From assembly GCA_029964075.1 (NCBI GenBank), contig CM057142.1:26104392-26168391 (forward strand): DNA of 64,000 nucleotides. The letters run 5' to 3'. This DNA is from Patiria pectinifera (Eukaryota > Echinodermata > Asteroidea > Valvatida > Asterinidae). A model generated the notes under the pieces. It was not told where the DNA came from and did not search any database. It saw only the letters and a program-made list of their open reading frames with translations. Positions 44,246 to 58,003 of the stretch are shown one piece after another. The position numbers and the translations under genes are program-made. Within the stretch, counting starts at the first letter, position 1. Each line of letters begins with the position of its first letter.

Positions 44246-44751
44246 TTTAAAGGGAAAATACATCATTTGCAAACATCAAAAAATAAAACTACCAAATCAT
44301 TTTGAAATACCTTGCTGGACTGTTAGTGAATGACAGTGTAAAGCATCCTGTAAAATCACAGCACCTGGTATACTGTCATTTTCAAGAAAAGTGGTATTTT
44401 TGTATCAATTTCCAACGCTGGTCGGCCGACCAGCGTTGGAAAAAACTGGCTCCAATTGACCATCGCACTTGTTTGCAATCGATTACACACCTATGAATGG
44501 GTACAAGCCAGCTAGACTGGTTCCCTGACCTTACAATTCCCCAATGTATGTAAACTGCTCTGTTTCTTTTTATATGGAGTCAGGGAACCAGACTACAGGA
44601 AAATCATTGTTTTTCTTGGTTTTTATAGCATTTTCGAACCCAAAACCTTTAAAAAGTCAGTGTAACTATATTTGCTATATATTTCCAACCCCCCAATTCC
44701 ATCCATTTCTGAAAATTACAGCAAAAGCAAATGATGTATATTCCCTTTAAA
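44246..44751. mobile_element. TTTAAAGGGAA MITE family, copy 1
   Basis: Ends TTTAAAGGGAAAATACATCATTTGC and GCAAAAGCAAATGATGTATATTCCCTTTAA are inverted. It contains the perfect 34-bp palindrome TTTCCAACGCTGGTCGG/CCGACCAGCGTTGGAAA at 44409-44442. Other copies: 55118-55504, 58004-58508 and (inverted) 62625-63522; a fragment at 47310-47420. Confidence 0.88.
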
Positions 44752-44869
44752 ACCAACCAAGAACGTCCTTAGTAACAGTGTGTTTTGGTACCAGGAGTAA
44801 TGGATTTCAGTGAGTATTTTATTGGTACTATTTTATCCTTAACTGTCTATTCCTTTTATTTTTCTTCAG

Positions 44870-45166
44870 TGACAACAAAACCAGCACATGCATTTGAGTT
44901 TGTGGACCAGCCTCGCAGCAGGGATTCGTTGGAAGGGAGGAACACAATCCTCCAGTGCAGCGTCGACGACGACACAAACGTTGAATTCAAATGGACGCTA
45001 GAAGGCGAAGATATACAAGATGATGACCGGCGGTCTGTGACTGACGGGGACTTGACCATTACAAGAGTGGACAGAGTGTTGGACTTAGGGGAGTTTCGTT
45101 GCGTGGCCACCAATACGGTGACCTTGGAAAGTAAAACCAGTGATCCCGCTGAGCTCAATATAATAT
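44870..45166 (+). CDS. PTK7: PTK7-like receptor exon 2: first Ig domain
   Basis: 297 nt, phase 1 at both ends, between TTTTATTTTTCTTCAG and GTGAGT (45167). After a short linker (TTKPAHAFEF) it reads FVDQPRSRDSLEGRN, ILQCSVDDDTNVEFKWTLEG and RVDRVLDLGEFRCVATNTV, then AELNII. The B-strand Cys, C-strand Trp and F-strand D.G.F.C make a complete I-set Ig domain. The F..QP.S.D.LEGR start and VDR..D.G.F.CVA match the first Ig of vertebrate PTK7 as I remember it, including the phase-1 exit where Trp begins the next exon. Another Ig receptor remains possible. Confidence 0.8.
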
Positions 45167-46189
45167 GTGAGTATAACAGTAACTTATTTTTGAAGGGGTA
45201 GGGTGGGAATAACATGGAAACTCATTCAAAAACTCATGGAAACTCAAAGCTCATTCAAATTGGAACTCTCACGTGCAATTAACTTAGAATGCACTGACCG
45301 ACAGTATAAAATTTGACTGCACATCCTTTTGTTGTTGTTTTCTACAAACAATGAGGCTAAGGAAAAAAAGAACCAGTTGATTGTCCCTGCCCGCTTCCTT
45401 TTTTAAACTGCATCCTTTTTTTTTTATTGTTTATTTTTTTTCTCACCTCAAAAAGCTAACTTTTCATGTATTTCTCTTTAATAATAAAATACATACCGGT
45501 ACTGGTAGAATATGTTTAACATGAATATTTTGACTACTTACTATTACTTTTAGAATACCTAATTAAATTGGCGGCCATTTTGAATTTAAATACTTGGCGG
45601 CCATCTTGGGAAAAATACACAATAATAAGGCTATCGATCCTCCACTTTTTGAAAAAACCCGAACGATCAACTATTTTTTTCTTACTTGGCCTTATGGTAA
45701 ACTGTCAGAAAATGCTCAGTGTTAGAAAGTACATGTACATTACACCCTCTGGGAGTGATTGTTTTTTTTTTCTTCAAGGATTTAGGTTGGTGGAGGTATG
45801 CTTTTTCCAATAATTCTTCAAAATTCTTCAAACCAAATATTGGTTTTTCCTTTGAGAGGTCCGTTACTCATATTTCATCGAAATATTCACAACTGTTGTA
45901 CATGTATTGTAGTTGCTTGGACAGCCATACAATTCGGTTTTACTCTGTCAAGGAAAAGACTCCAAAAAAATGTCAGGCTTGAATCAGTAATTAAAATTAA
46001 AAGTTTATGACACATTACATGTTCATTTGAGGATCCAAACATGAATTTTGTACATGCACCGGTATATTTTATTGGTGTACTGTACATCATGTATTGATAT
46101 TTCGTTTAAAAAAAAAATGGGGTACATATGTACATTAACAGCAGTTAAAGCACTAGTCTTAGTTCCCATAGAGCATCATAAATGGTAAC

Positions 46190-46295
46190 AGGCATGCAAC
46201 TTTTCCTGGAATCCGTTTTTACTTCTCATGAATGCAATTCCAAATTGGAATTTCCTAGGTTTTTTTTCCTGAATTCCCAGTTGTGTGCCTGATGA
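46190..46295. mobile_element. GGCATGCAACTTTT MITE, copy 2
   Basis: AACAGGCATGCAACTTTTCCTGG at the left and CCCAGTTGTGTGCCTGATG at the right, diverged from the copy at 41545. Confidence 0.6.
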
Positions 46296-47309
46296 TAAGG
46301 AATCCTGCTGGAAACTTTACACATTGAGCATTTCTCTTCTGAAAATCTACACACAAATTCCTAATTTAAAAAAAAGAAAAAAGAAAATTGCCTTACTGTA
46401 TGTAAGTTACTCTTGGAATGATTAGAAATTCTACTGCAGATTTTTTTTCTGTTCCGCCAAGCACACATTTTTGGGTAGCAGAAACCGTATCCACAGACAA
46501 ACACAGACTGTAGAGCCTGGAGCATTGTATGCCAGTTGTGGCCAGTATCTCAGGAGGGAAGGAGTAAATTCACAATTCTGTGTGTCTGGGCCGTTACCTG
46601 TATCGCCTTAGCCTTGGAGGGCTGTTTATTATTTCTCCATTTTCATTATGAGGCCCTGGCTGAAGCTGAATTCCTGTGGAATTTCCCACTACAGAAAAGT
46701 AAAAGAAGGGCCAGGGGCGGATTTTTTGGTCTGGACGTGACTGGAGTATGGTTAGAGTCGTTGGTGACACCCTCCTCCCACATGCGTGTGTGTAGATATG
46801 CGTGTCATTACAATGTATGGCCAGAGTGCAGTGTGTTATTGTACTGAGCATAAATAAACACAGTCATCTGTCTCCCTGGCCAGCTGTGGTTATTGGTCCA
46901 GACATTATGTTTCCCTGGCCAAATAAGGAAAGTAAAATTATGTCATAAGGATTCTGAAGTACATTTAGGTTCAGTACATGTACCATGTACAGGCTTGTGT
47001 AAAACTAGTAAAATTTTCCAGTTAATGAGTGAAAGTATTTTTCTTGCACTTGAATTGTATTAGCACATGTACAAATTAACATTTGTTTAAATACTTGGTT
47101 TTGGATTTTTGTGTCTTTCTTTTTTTATAACTTTAAAAAAAAAAAAATGAAGATTTTTTTTTCAATAATATTAATAAAAAAAAAACAAAGAGAAGAAAAG
47201 ATTGCACTTCATACTTTGGAGACCAAAACTTTCCATTCATACAAAAACAGTGTACGGTACCTTTGTTCTTACATTTACAATTCACATGCTTGACAAATGT
47301 GGACAAAAC

Positions 47310-47420
47310 TTAAAACGGGTTAGTTTCACAATATTTGCTATAAAATTCTTACCCCCAAATTCAGCCATTTTTGAAAAATACAGCAAAAGCAAATGTTGTA
47401 TACTGTAAATTACCTTTAAG
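47310..47420. mobile_element. Fragment of the TTTAAAGGGAA MITE family
   Basis: ACAATATTTGCTATAAA..GAAAAATACAGCAAAAGCAAATGTTGTA..CCTTTAAGGG matches the right end of copy 1. Confidence 0.6.
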
Positions 47421-47635
47421 GGTATATCTCAGAAAAATCCCAATGTCTGTGAAACGTTTCACTGTGTTAACTGTAAACGAGACACTGTGGAACAGCGGGT
47501 GCTCTTGTCTGAATTTATTTTCTGTTCACACAATGGAGTACATGTACATGCACATGATACATTTTCACTTGTATCAGTATGCCCCTATCTGCTGAGCTGG
47601 GGAGTTTCCAAAACTTCAATAAGACTTCATCTTAT

Positions 47636-48651
47636 GCCGTGTCCGCACTGGACTTTTTTTTTTGAAGGTTTTACCGAGACGATGGTAAAATGAAAAATGG
47701 TCAAATGTGACCACTGTCCGCACTTGGACTTTCGACACGGGAAAATTTACCCAGACCGCGTGGGAGAAGTAACCGAGCTGTCACAGTGTCAGGATAATTA
47801 CTCACCGTACACGGAAAACAAATAGCCGATCACATTTTCAGCCGCCGATAACGCACAGTAATATTACACACGCCATTTGCATGCACAACATAATCGTTTA
47901 CACGATATTATTTCATCTTGACACGCTAAATCTTGACGAAAAGGCCTATAATTCTGACGCATTTGTGATGCACGTCGTCGAAGCCATGCCGCTGTACGAT
48001 GTTCCATGCGGCAGCAGTGCCATCAGTATTCGTTGGTTCCCATCGCATGCTTACAGAATCGAAGCTATGATGTGGGCCAGGAACCAGTGACTACGGCCTA
48101 CGTACGGTACCGGGCCATGATGTGCCGTGCATGACTACAGTAGCGTATCAGGACGAATTTGGATCGTAGAAAATAACATACATCGGTGGAGAAAGAGAAT
48201 TTCCGCAAATTAATTCTCAGAACGTGATCTCTCTTTTCTGTGTATGTATTTGTCCGTTGAAATATATATTTTAACGAGAATTTACCGCTCGGACTTGATG
48301 ATACACCGCAGCGTGTTTCTACACTGTTCAGCCACTGCACGTGCAGGTTCGTGCGCGCGGTCTCTGTATGCATAACAGGGCGCTCGGGCCGGATGTACGC
48401 TTTCCTGAGCCGCTTTTACCGACTCGCACTGTCCGCACTGGACTTATCGTCTCGGGAAAAGTGACCTGGTCAGTTTTCCTGGGCGCGTGGGAAGTTTTCC
48501 TGGGCAGCAGTTGGCCAGTAAAAGTAACCGCTGGACTCAGGAAAAGTAACCGAGAGGAAAACGTCCTAGGCTGTCCGCACTGGACTTAAAATGGGAAAAG
48601 TACCCATAGTCTCGGTTAGTTTGACCAAAAAAAGTCCAGTGCGGACAGGGC
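47636..48651. mobile_element. 1-kb TIR element with GTCCGCACTGGACTT repeats
   Basis: GCCGTGTCCGCACTGGACTT at the left is inverted at the right (AAAGTCCAGTGCGGACAGGGC). The core GTCCGCACTGGACTT recurs near 47727, 48430 and 48574, together with GAAAAGT.ACC repeats. A more GC-rich centre (47870-48380) holds short ORFs but no transposase. Target duplication unclear. Confidence 0.85.
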
Positions 48652-51600
48652 TTTAAGCTCCTGCTTCAGGAGATTTTACATAGTGTACGTACATGTAAAT
48701 CGCAGATCTGTATGGATATATGCAATGTATACTGTACCCGGTACATGTGGGATTTCAGCTCGGTGGGTACCTTCGTGTATGTACATTGTACATGAATGCT
48801 CTGTTCTGCTCCGTTTCTTTAAAATCAGACCAAATACCAAGTAAATTCATCATCATGTCTGGTTTGAACATAAAGGTTTCTGGTGCCAGATACATGTACA
48901 TACAAATTTGTATGAAGCCAAACCTATAGGCCTACTACTACTAGTGATGAATCCGCAACTTGGAAAAGTCCCCCTGTTCATGCTGTGTACCATTTGGTGA
49001 TCCCATAGAGCTAGTTGATGAGGCTTCTGGTCTGACCCGTCCAAGGTGACACCATGGTGGCACACAGACATAATATACTGGATGAGACCTCCAACAAGGG
49101 GACAGGGTTTAGATATGAAGCACCGGGTATTGTGCAGTGCACAATGGATCTGTCTGGCAGATTAGTTCTGCCCCCTTGCATTTACTGCCCAGGCTGTGAG
49201 CAGGAACCCCATGGATGATCTCACAGGGTATAGTTTCTTTCTCACAAGGAGATCAATCGCTTCTTAAATGTGGGGGGGGGGGGGCAGACATTGTACATTG
49301 CACCTTGATCAGACATGAAATAAATGTTATTGTTAAATGTACATCATGTACTGTCTATTGTCTGTTAAAATTTAACAAAACCAGCTCTGAGGTTTTTGTG
49401 GATACAGTATTGGAAATCCCCAGTATTAAAAATCTTATGCTTAAAATTTTAAATACTAAGCTGTAAGATGGACTCTTAACTGTACTCGCCTGTTTTGGTT
49501 TTTCTTCACTCACAGCACAGCCCTGCTGAAAGTCCAAACCCATATTGAGAACTGTCGCTGCCAAATTGATATCTTGCGGGTGGGGATTTGCAAGCTCGCA
49601 TGACTTCATTCCCAAGAAAAGGCCCCAGCCTCGCATGCTGATTGAAGGTTAAAGGCATGCTCTGCTGAAATTTGTAAATTTTCAGCTTTTACTGTATTTT
49701 GAGCCTGCTGTCATTTTTTTATGTGTAGGCTATAAGACCACAATTTTCTATTCTGAAAAAAAAAGCACAACAGTTGATGGCCAGCATGATAATGCAACTG
49801 CGACTGCTATTGTTCACAATAAGGGCAAATTATAACCGATTAGCAACTGTACTAAATCACGTTCCTAAAACACGTGCAACACTTTTTGCGAGGCTTTAGC
49901 ATCGCCTCGGAAACACGTACATGTATCGCTACTATTTTTTTTGTCATTTTAAAGCTTGGAATCTTAACTTTAATCCCTGGTAAGTATTGGTTTGATTTAC
50001 AAAAGGGTTTTGAAATGATTTGTGTTCAAATAAAGGCACGTTAAAAACAAACTCAACCGATTTCGACACATTTTTTTTTCTAATGTGGAAATGGTTCATC
50101 ATGTTCATGATGTGACGATCTCGTTGCCTGTTACTTTTTGTGTTTCCTGTTCTTTTCAATCCACGTACATGTAGACTTCACCTTAAATAAATTCACATGT
50201 TGTTCTTCGTTTCAAGTTCAATTTTGAAATGCACGTGCAAGTACATTTACATAGACTACGGTATTCAAAAAGTGCGCTCCAAAGTGTGACCCGAGTTTGC
50301 ATCTGATGTACCACATCACCGGTTTTCCTTGAAATTGGTTGAGTTTGTTTTCGACATGCCTACATGTATATTTGAACATGAACAATTGTTAAACTCTTTT
50401 AAATATCAAACCAATACTCGCCAGGGATCAAGTTCAGATTCCAAGCTTTAAAATGGTATAAAAAAATAATGGCGATTCGTGTTTCCGTGCTGATGCTGGA
50501 GCCTCGCAAAGAAAAGTTGCGGGTATTTTGGGACGCGCTGTACATTGTTTTACATACAAGTATGTACATGTACATGTACAATGTATGTATACATTTGTTT
50601 ATAAATTTCTCTGATGAATCAATATTAAAACAATCTAGTACTTTGGCAGTAAATGGCAGCGTGGTTTGGGGCCAAGGGTACAGTGACTATGGGTTAATGT
50701 TATGTGAGCATTCAAAGTTTCTCTGGGAAAGCTGTGATGATTGTGACCAGTCATTAATACCGGTATATTGAGATCTTTTAATTTTTTTCTGGGAAAGTTC
50801 TGATGATTGTGACCTCAAAAATGTTATTTACACGTGGCTTGCTTTTGGTTATAATTATTTTCTTTTCATTTGGTAAACATTAACCTTTACACATGTAGAT
50901 GAACGTACAGAAAGCATTGGAAGGAATGCTTAGATGTATATTCCTTTCCATGTTGCCAATGTGTTCAAGCACAATCTTAATATGAGCAAAACTTTTCTTT
51001 GAGGCAAAGTGTGTTTACAACGCAGCAACAGAACACACGAAATGTTTGTAAACAGTACGGTATGTTGTGTAAATTTGGCCAAGGGAGGGGCAGTCAAGAT
51101 TTTTTATCGTGGGTCACAATTGACAACTTGGCCTGCAGTTGTTAATCACTTGGCGCTGTCGGGCTACATTGTTCAGTAAATTTTTCCTGGCCCTAAAATA
51201 AATTGTTAACACGAACCCCTGACCTTGCGTGACCTTTGCACTCTGGCATGTCAAAGGCCACCGTTAAATTGATAAACAATTGGTCCAGAGTTCAGACCGA
51301 TGATTTATGGCAGCAGGTTCTACCTGTTGAGATCACTCCTTTGTTCTACACTGATACAATGCAAGCAATATCCTAGACAGAGCCATATATCCTAGACTAT
51401 GGGGTTGAGTTAGGCCAAATAAAAAAAAACATGTTTAGCGTCCCCGCCCGCTTCCTTTTTGGAGGTAGACTCCTTTAAAAAAAATAAAATAAATAAATTT
51501 TAAGCCGTGACATAATTTTGGCCTCTTTGTCTGTTGCATCTAGCCCATATAAAGCTGGCATGTCATTTCCTGAGTCCAAGTGGCGCCCTCCTTCCTTTTT

Positions 51601-52666
51601 TTCAAAAAGACAGGACGCTCAACATGTTTTTTTTTAAATTTGGCCTTAATCATATCATTACCATACGACTTAGAAGGCAGCGTCACCCTATCCTCACTCC
51701 TCAGATTTGTACAGCACTGCCGTACCTTTATTTCATACTCGGGGAACTTGAATTGCTTATAGCGACTACTCCTCAAATACATTGGAGTCACGATTCTGCT
51801 TCTACATTTATTGGAATTGACATGTTCATTGTGCTGCAGAGTCTATCGCCCAATCTTCATGGAAATGCACTCCAAGCCTGTGGTATTGAGCTCTGGTATC
51901 CAGCCCTCTCATAATGAGTAACCTTTGTCCGTCTGTTGATGGGGGTCAGCCTAGAGTTTGCCCGCCCCAGTCTTAAAGCTGCAGGAGAACACCCATCAAT
52001 CATCCCTCTTGCTTCTTGCCGCTTTTCTCCGCTTTATTCTCCCTCACCATATCAGTCAAACCCAGCACAATGCCTGGCCAAATCCCTTCACTCAGTAGAT
52101 TTCTAGAGGTTACTTCTCTGGAGGGGAATCAGTTGGGGGGGGGGGGTGAAGCCTGTTCAAAAAGACATAAATTGCAAGTGTGTAAGTACATGTTGACCTA
52201 GCTTTTAAAAATGGAGCTTATTAGAGGGAGTGACCCATGAAAGTGCTGGTTATTTGATCTGGGTTTGATTACAGAGACTTACGGTACGTGTTTAATATTT
52301 CATGTAGAAACCGCTCTGTTACGTGTTGGCAGTGCCTGGCAGAGCAGATGGCCAAGCTGGAACGTCCCAAAAATTGTCACATTTTTTATGGATGCTTGTC
52401 ATGAATTATTCACGCAGGGTGAAGACACTGTCATGAAAATTCATATTCCATGCATCCATGCATGATCCAATGGGTACACAATGCTTGCAAATAATATCAG
52501 TAACCACTTAGAATACCGACCATTCTGAGCACTGTACTCATGGAGGCCCCCTGCAATGGTGCAAACATTGTGCAAACTATTTTTCTGATAATCCATCATG
52601 GGGTAGTTGTACAATAACTGGCACTTTATGCTTTTGCCATTGATGGGGGCCTGCCTGAGTGTACAT

Positions 52667-53012
52667 TAACCAGTTCGCGCCGGGATTATTTTTGCAGAAA
52701 CTTTTGATTTTCGAAAAAGGCAAGCAGCCAACTAGAACGCCATGGTCCAGTGGTTACTGTGTTTGACTCACGCACGATATTGCGTGGGTTTCGAACAGGC
52801 TGTGCACAGCGGCCAAGTTCAAGTACAACACACAGTCTGCCTCCACAGACTTCTTGGACTTTGTGTGTATGTACAAAACAAATGCGGGATTAGCATGTTT
52901 AGACGTCATCTGGAAATGAGTCGAGGCATGCTTGGCATTTTAACCCGTCGCCGTGCCTGTGTCAGCCGTCAGCCAGATAGTGTTAACACGTCATCCGACG
53001 CGAACTGGTTAA
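52667..53012. mobile_element. TTAA-flanked (piggyBac-like) MITE carrying a tRNA-like promoter
   Basis: TTAACCAGTTCGCGCCGG at the left and CCGACGCGAACTGGTTAA at the right are inverted with one mismatch. TTAA on both sides is the piggyBac target. Inside, 52742-52800 reads TGGTCCAGTGG ... GCGTGGGTTTCGAAC, resembling A and B boxes of a tRNA-derived SINE; the B box has one extra T. No transposase. Confidence 0.7.
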
Positions 53013-55117
53013 TAGTGTGCTAGGAGTAGGAGTGGACTATGTGTATGTGTACAAGTATGTAGGTTGTAAGTTACCCTCCTTGCAGTCGATTTCAGGAAAC
53101 AGTGCGTAACTTACGAGTACTCCATTCGTAGGACTTATGCAACAAAGTTGTTGTGCTGTAAGACAATAAACTTAAGGTTGATTTCACGAAACTTGGCCTA
53201 GCTGTGCAACATTTAAAATAATCTAAACATCTTGGACACGGATAATAGCCCTTTTTTAAAGAGCATTTTTGAAGGCTGTTTGTATACATGTATGTATGAT
53301 TTTGTTCGGTCATGAACCAGTCGTTGAGTCACCTCCGCCTGAAAATAGTTTTGCCCAGCTTTCTTTTGAATCATGCGGCATCTCTAAAAATTCCGTCAGG
53401 ATTAAAAATAGCAAATCCTTTACTTCAAAACATACAGATATGAGTGTCTTGTATCAACCTTGGTAAGTTGTGCAATGACAGGCTCCACAATGATCATGAT
53501 GTGCCAGTAAAATGGTTAATTTTCAGAAGCTACATGTACGCCACAACTTGTACGCCACCTAAAATGATTGCGCAATTTACGCCATAATTTGTTGCGTTGT
53601 ATGTACATGTAAGTCGCGGGCTTTCGTGAAATTTGGCATATCTTAAATGTTGCGTGACCAGTGTGAAATGATCGGCTGCAGAGTCTGCTGTTATGACCAG
53701 TGTTGAAATAAAGTCGAACCGAAGTGGGAATGAGGTTTCATGACCTATTTAGGAGAGGATCTTCACAAATAAAGATCATGTTAGCAGGCTTACAGTGTAA
53801 AGTTGCCTTGCCTCCCCGATACATGCATGTTTGTTTTGTGTGTCTTCTCAGTCATCAGCAAGATTCTGTCACACGAAGCCTGGCATTGCAGCTGCGTTCA
53901 CTTCATCACTGACCCAGCCCTAGAGTCCCCCCAATTATTTAGGTTAGGCTGCCAAGATCTCTCACTTCGCAGCCACGCTATGCAAGGTTCATTGGCAATT
54001 CGTGTCTAGGTTTACAAAGGAAAATTGTCAAAGCTCAGCAGTGGTCCTTCGGAGACTGGCCACCATAGAGATGCTACATGTATACACCAAGATGTTGAAG
54101 GTGTTGACAGTGACAGGCAGGAGTGTTGATTTTACAAGTTTTCGTAGTGAACAGTTTACAACCAGTTGCAATGGTCAATGTCATGCATGTATCTAATAAT
54201 GAAGTTTCATTTAGGTTACGTCACTGACATCATGGGGCATTTTTCTTGGCTTAAATTCTGGGCTTATTATCAGTTTGTGTTTACAGCATGCACACAAAAT
54301 ATTTAAGTTAAGCACAGCTACATGTATTTATAGCTAAATTTAAATTTCTTGCCACAATGTGACTTATGAAATCTATGGCATACTGTGAACAAATAACATA
54401 TGTACCGATACTTGTACTTGTGACAATAATACATGTACACTTTTTCTTCTAAATCTACATGTAAGCTCAGTGCTTTAGAAGCAAAGATTCTTTGCATTAC
54501 CGGTAGCATGCAATATTTTCTTACATAGCATTTCATGTACATTATGCCAATGAATATCTCCTACATGTACATGTCAAATTCCATCACTGAAGGTGATAAT
54601 TTCAAATTTGCAAAATGTGCCGCGGGCCTGGATATTGCCCTTTCAACAACCCAGACCAGGGTTTGTTGTGACAAACATCAGTCCGTCTGTTACCACATCA
54701 GGCATCTTGGAAGTTGGAGATGGATCCATCCATCACGCGCAAACCTGGTCACCAGGGCTCCAGTACTGACGCCTGATTCCCTCCTTGCCTCTCAACGTTT
54801 CCTCTCCTCACCCCCTCCCCCTCACTGGGATTACACTCTGTCATCGGCCAGGCTAATATGAAACAGTAGCAAGGAGAATTTATGTCATCGGGAAAGGAAA
54901 GGACTGGCAGACTTCTGGTCACAGACTGCGTACAAGTACATTGTGTACAGCCGCTATGCGCTCATTGCCTGGATAATGAAGCAACGCAAATCTTTACAGT
55001 AGATTGGAGCACTTTTTTTGTTTGTTTTTATAGGTGAAAATTATGTTTAAAGAAACCAAATGGTATAACCAACGAAGTTGCAACACAAGTTCACCGTAAA
55101 CAACAAATGTACTTTAG

Positions 55118-55504
55118 TTAAAGGGAAAATACAACATTTGCAAACATCAAAAAATAAAACTACCAAATCATTTTGAAATACCTTGCTGGCTTTTTTTTCA
55201 AATACTGGCCCCAATTGACCATCGCACTTGTTTGCAATCGATTACAAACCTATGAACGGGTACGAGCCAGCTAGACTGGTTCCCTGACCTTACAATTCCC
55301 CAATGTATGTAAACTGCTCTGTTTCTTCTTATATGGAGTCAGGGAACCAGACTACAGCAAAATGATCGTTTTTCTTGGTTTTTATAGCATTTTCGAACCC
55401 AAAACCTCAAAAAAGTCAGTGTAACTATATTATGTATTTCCAACCCCCCAATTCCATCCATTTCTGAAATTACAGCAAAAGCGAATGATGTATATTCCCT
55501 TTAA
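55118..55504. mobile_element. TTTAAAGGGAA MITE family, copy 2
   Basis: About 90% similar to 44246-44751, but lacking about 100 bases at the left that include the central palindrome. Ends TATATTCCCTTTAAGG. Confidence 0.88.
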
Positions 55505-56134
55505 GGATACCATTCACACTACTGTACAATGGGTTGTACATGGGTCGGCTGTAGTTTTTGGATTTTTTTACCTTGGTATAGCCCATACCAGGGTTGGATT
55601 TTATCGCGTAGAGTGTGGTGGGACTTGTCTGAAGGTCATTTTGGATTCTTGTTACATGTAGTGTGAAAGGGCTTCCCGAAGTGTTGGACCCGGGTCAACA
55701 CAGAGATTTTGGATCTCGCGTCTTGTGCCGTAATTTGTTGTGTTTAACAGGGGACCATGGCCAGTATATTATCAGACAGTCTGCAAATCCAGTCATTGTT
55801 GGGAATCTTCCGGTTCATTTGTTGAGACCTTTGTTGTTTCCAGGTTTTGAATTCCTTCGTGAGATTCCCCCCGCTGACAGGGCTAGAGGATCATAGGCCG
55901 CCAGCTCGGCTCAGCCAAAACGGCCTTTTGTCGGCGGTAATCAAACCTACACCGGTTCCTTTGTTGGACCATAGTTAGACGCGTTTGACACTGTTGAATG
56001 GCAAACGTTGTTGCGGCGGTAATTGGTGCCCAGTCATGGGTACTTGCACATGTAGCAAAGAGAATGTGCCGACTTGATTATAATAAACAAAGTAATAAAC
56101 ATGCAAGCATTTTTGGAATCCAAAACGTGTGTGA

Positions 56135-56235
56135 AATAGGGCTGTCCATATTCCGAATAATTTGGTATCCATTATTTGAAACTGCACTCGACAGAATAAT
56201 CAACTATTCGAACTGCCCGATCAAGTTTATGCACG
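56135..56235. mobile_element. Possible hAT remnant (TATTCGAA motif)
   Basis: AGGGCTGTCCATATTCCGAATAATTTGG followed by AATAATCAACTATTCGAAC resembles ends of hAT elements with repeated TTCGAATA. Only a fragment is visible. The 134-codon ORF through it is not supported. Confidence 0.3.
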
Positions 56236-58003
56236 CCAGCTGCAGCTGCCTTCCTCACTTGTCAAAAGTTGCATACAAAGCGCGCCGGTTAAAATTTGCA
56301 TGCGGCGATGGATATTATGGGCCGCTGGAGTGCTTTCCAGTACATGTAAGTGCTGTACAACTGTCAAGGGACTTTACCCAGCTAAAAGAATGGGACCAAT
56401 AAATATGCATTTACATGTATAAACAAGATAAAAAAGTTACCGTCGACAAAAAAGTTACCGTCGACAAAAAAGTGGCATCTGACAATAAAAAAATGCAAGT
56501 TTACCAGTTAAATAACATCACAGTCGTATGTGCACACGATATGCATAGTTTTTTTTTCTTTTTCGAATTTTCAAACCGGCAAAAAAACTAATTGAATATT
56601 CAGTTGATATCAAATATTGGGGACAGACCTCGTGGGAAATCTCTCTCCCAGTTTCGGTTCTTCGTGTTGTAATTCGGAAGTAAATGCTATGGATCCCCCC
56701 CTCCCCCAAACAAACAAAAAATCTAGAAGATTTGGAAGGTGAGACAGTGAGGAGTTTGTTCAAGGGAAACCTCCATGCCTCATCCTTTTAATACTAGTTG
56801 CAAATACAGCATCACTACCCCAGCCAGCCAGACAGAAAGCTCAAAGGAGGTGGGTTTTTGGCGTGTCTGAGAAGAGCTTTATGGAAAAGTTCACGTGCCC
56901 GCAGAATCCCATGAATTTCTCATTGGATTCCGGCTTGTCCCAAGCTGTTTCCCATCTTGGGATACATAACAACACTTCCCTTCTTCGTCTCTCTCCCAAC
57001 TTCACTCCCTGCCTGCCATGAATGATTTATCACCGCCCGGAATTGTGAACTGTCTAGGCTGGGCCACATTTTAATTGGGTATCGGGCATACAGATGTACG
57101 TGCCGATTATCTAGTTTTTTTTTTTTCTTTCTTCGTCTCGAGGTAGTTGGAAGAAAAATGCTTTGTGAGTCATCGGTATCAAAGTCATAAGTGTGGGAGA
57201 TTTGGTTTCTGTACACACATTGGCCAGTTTGGAGATGGATACGGTTGTCTTGGTAACCAGACAACTGTAAAGTGTTGTCTTAATGGGACCAGACTATATC
57301 GATATTGCTAAGCTTCGTGACATGCATACATTTCACAGTAATGGCTCACTTATAATTTACATTTGTAGTGATGTACATACCGGTATGTACGGTAAAATTT
57401 AAACTGCCATTATTACATTAATATTAACACACAATTTGTTTTCTTGGCCTTTTAGTCTGCATACGTGCAACAAATGTACAAGTACGTTGCGGCTTATACA
57501 CCGGTGAGGCTAATAGGCCGACTTCAAATCTTAATTTGCAGATTTTTGGGTGCTGCGGCTTATACTCCGCGCGGCCTATATTTTGAAAATTACGGTACAT
57601 ACCGGTACATGTGTGTACATGTATACATGTACCTTATGTACAGGTACATGTACGTGTAGTTAATTTGCAGTTATTTGTGGCCTGACGTTAACAGTTTTGA
57701 CACTGACCCTTTTCAGAAGCAATGATTTTTAGCAATATTTCTTGGCGGATTGCCATATCGCATTTCCATCTGGAGGCATTCAGCCTGAGTGATATGACAG
57801 AGAGGCCCAGAAATGGTAATGGAACGGTAATGGCACGGTAATGGCACCTTAAGTCATTTATAAAAAAAGTAATTGGTCTGGAACACAGGATGTGGAGCTG
57901 GGCAAGACTTGCACTCAGGACATGGTTCGGGTGGATGGGAGTGAAGGGAGGGGGTGGGGTAGTGATTAGATTATAATGAAATTGTTTTAAAACACCAAAA
58001 AGG

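Larger units (their letters stand above)
34156..44869 (+). other. PTK7-like intron 1 (10.7 kb)
   Basis: Bounded by GTGAGT at 34155 and TTTTTCTTCAG at 44869. It is filled with TIR and foldback elements listed separately, plus a CCAAT/CRE cluster at 42285-42445. No other exon was found, and the phases of exons 1 and 2 already match. Confidence 0.65.

Noticed and set aside
52738-52800. A functional tRNA gene
   Set aside because: Only A- and B-box-like words are present, the B box has an extra base, and no cloverleaf with paired acceptor stem can be drawn.
55998-56402. 134-codon plus-strand ORF as a PTK7 exon or new gene
   Set aside because: It lacks Ig hallmarks and runs through a probable hAT remnant (AGGGCTGTCCATATTC).
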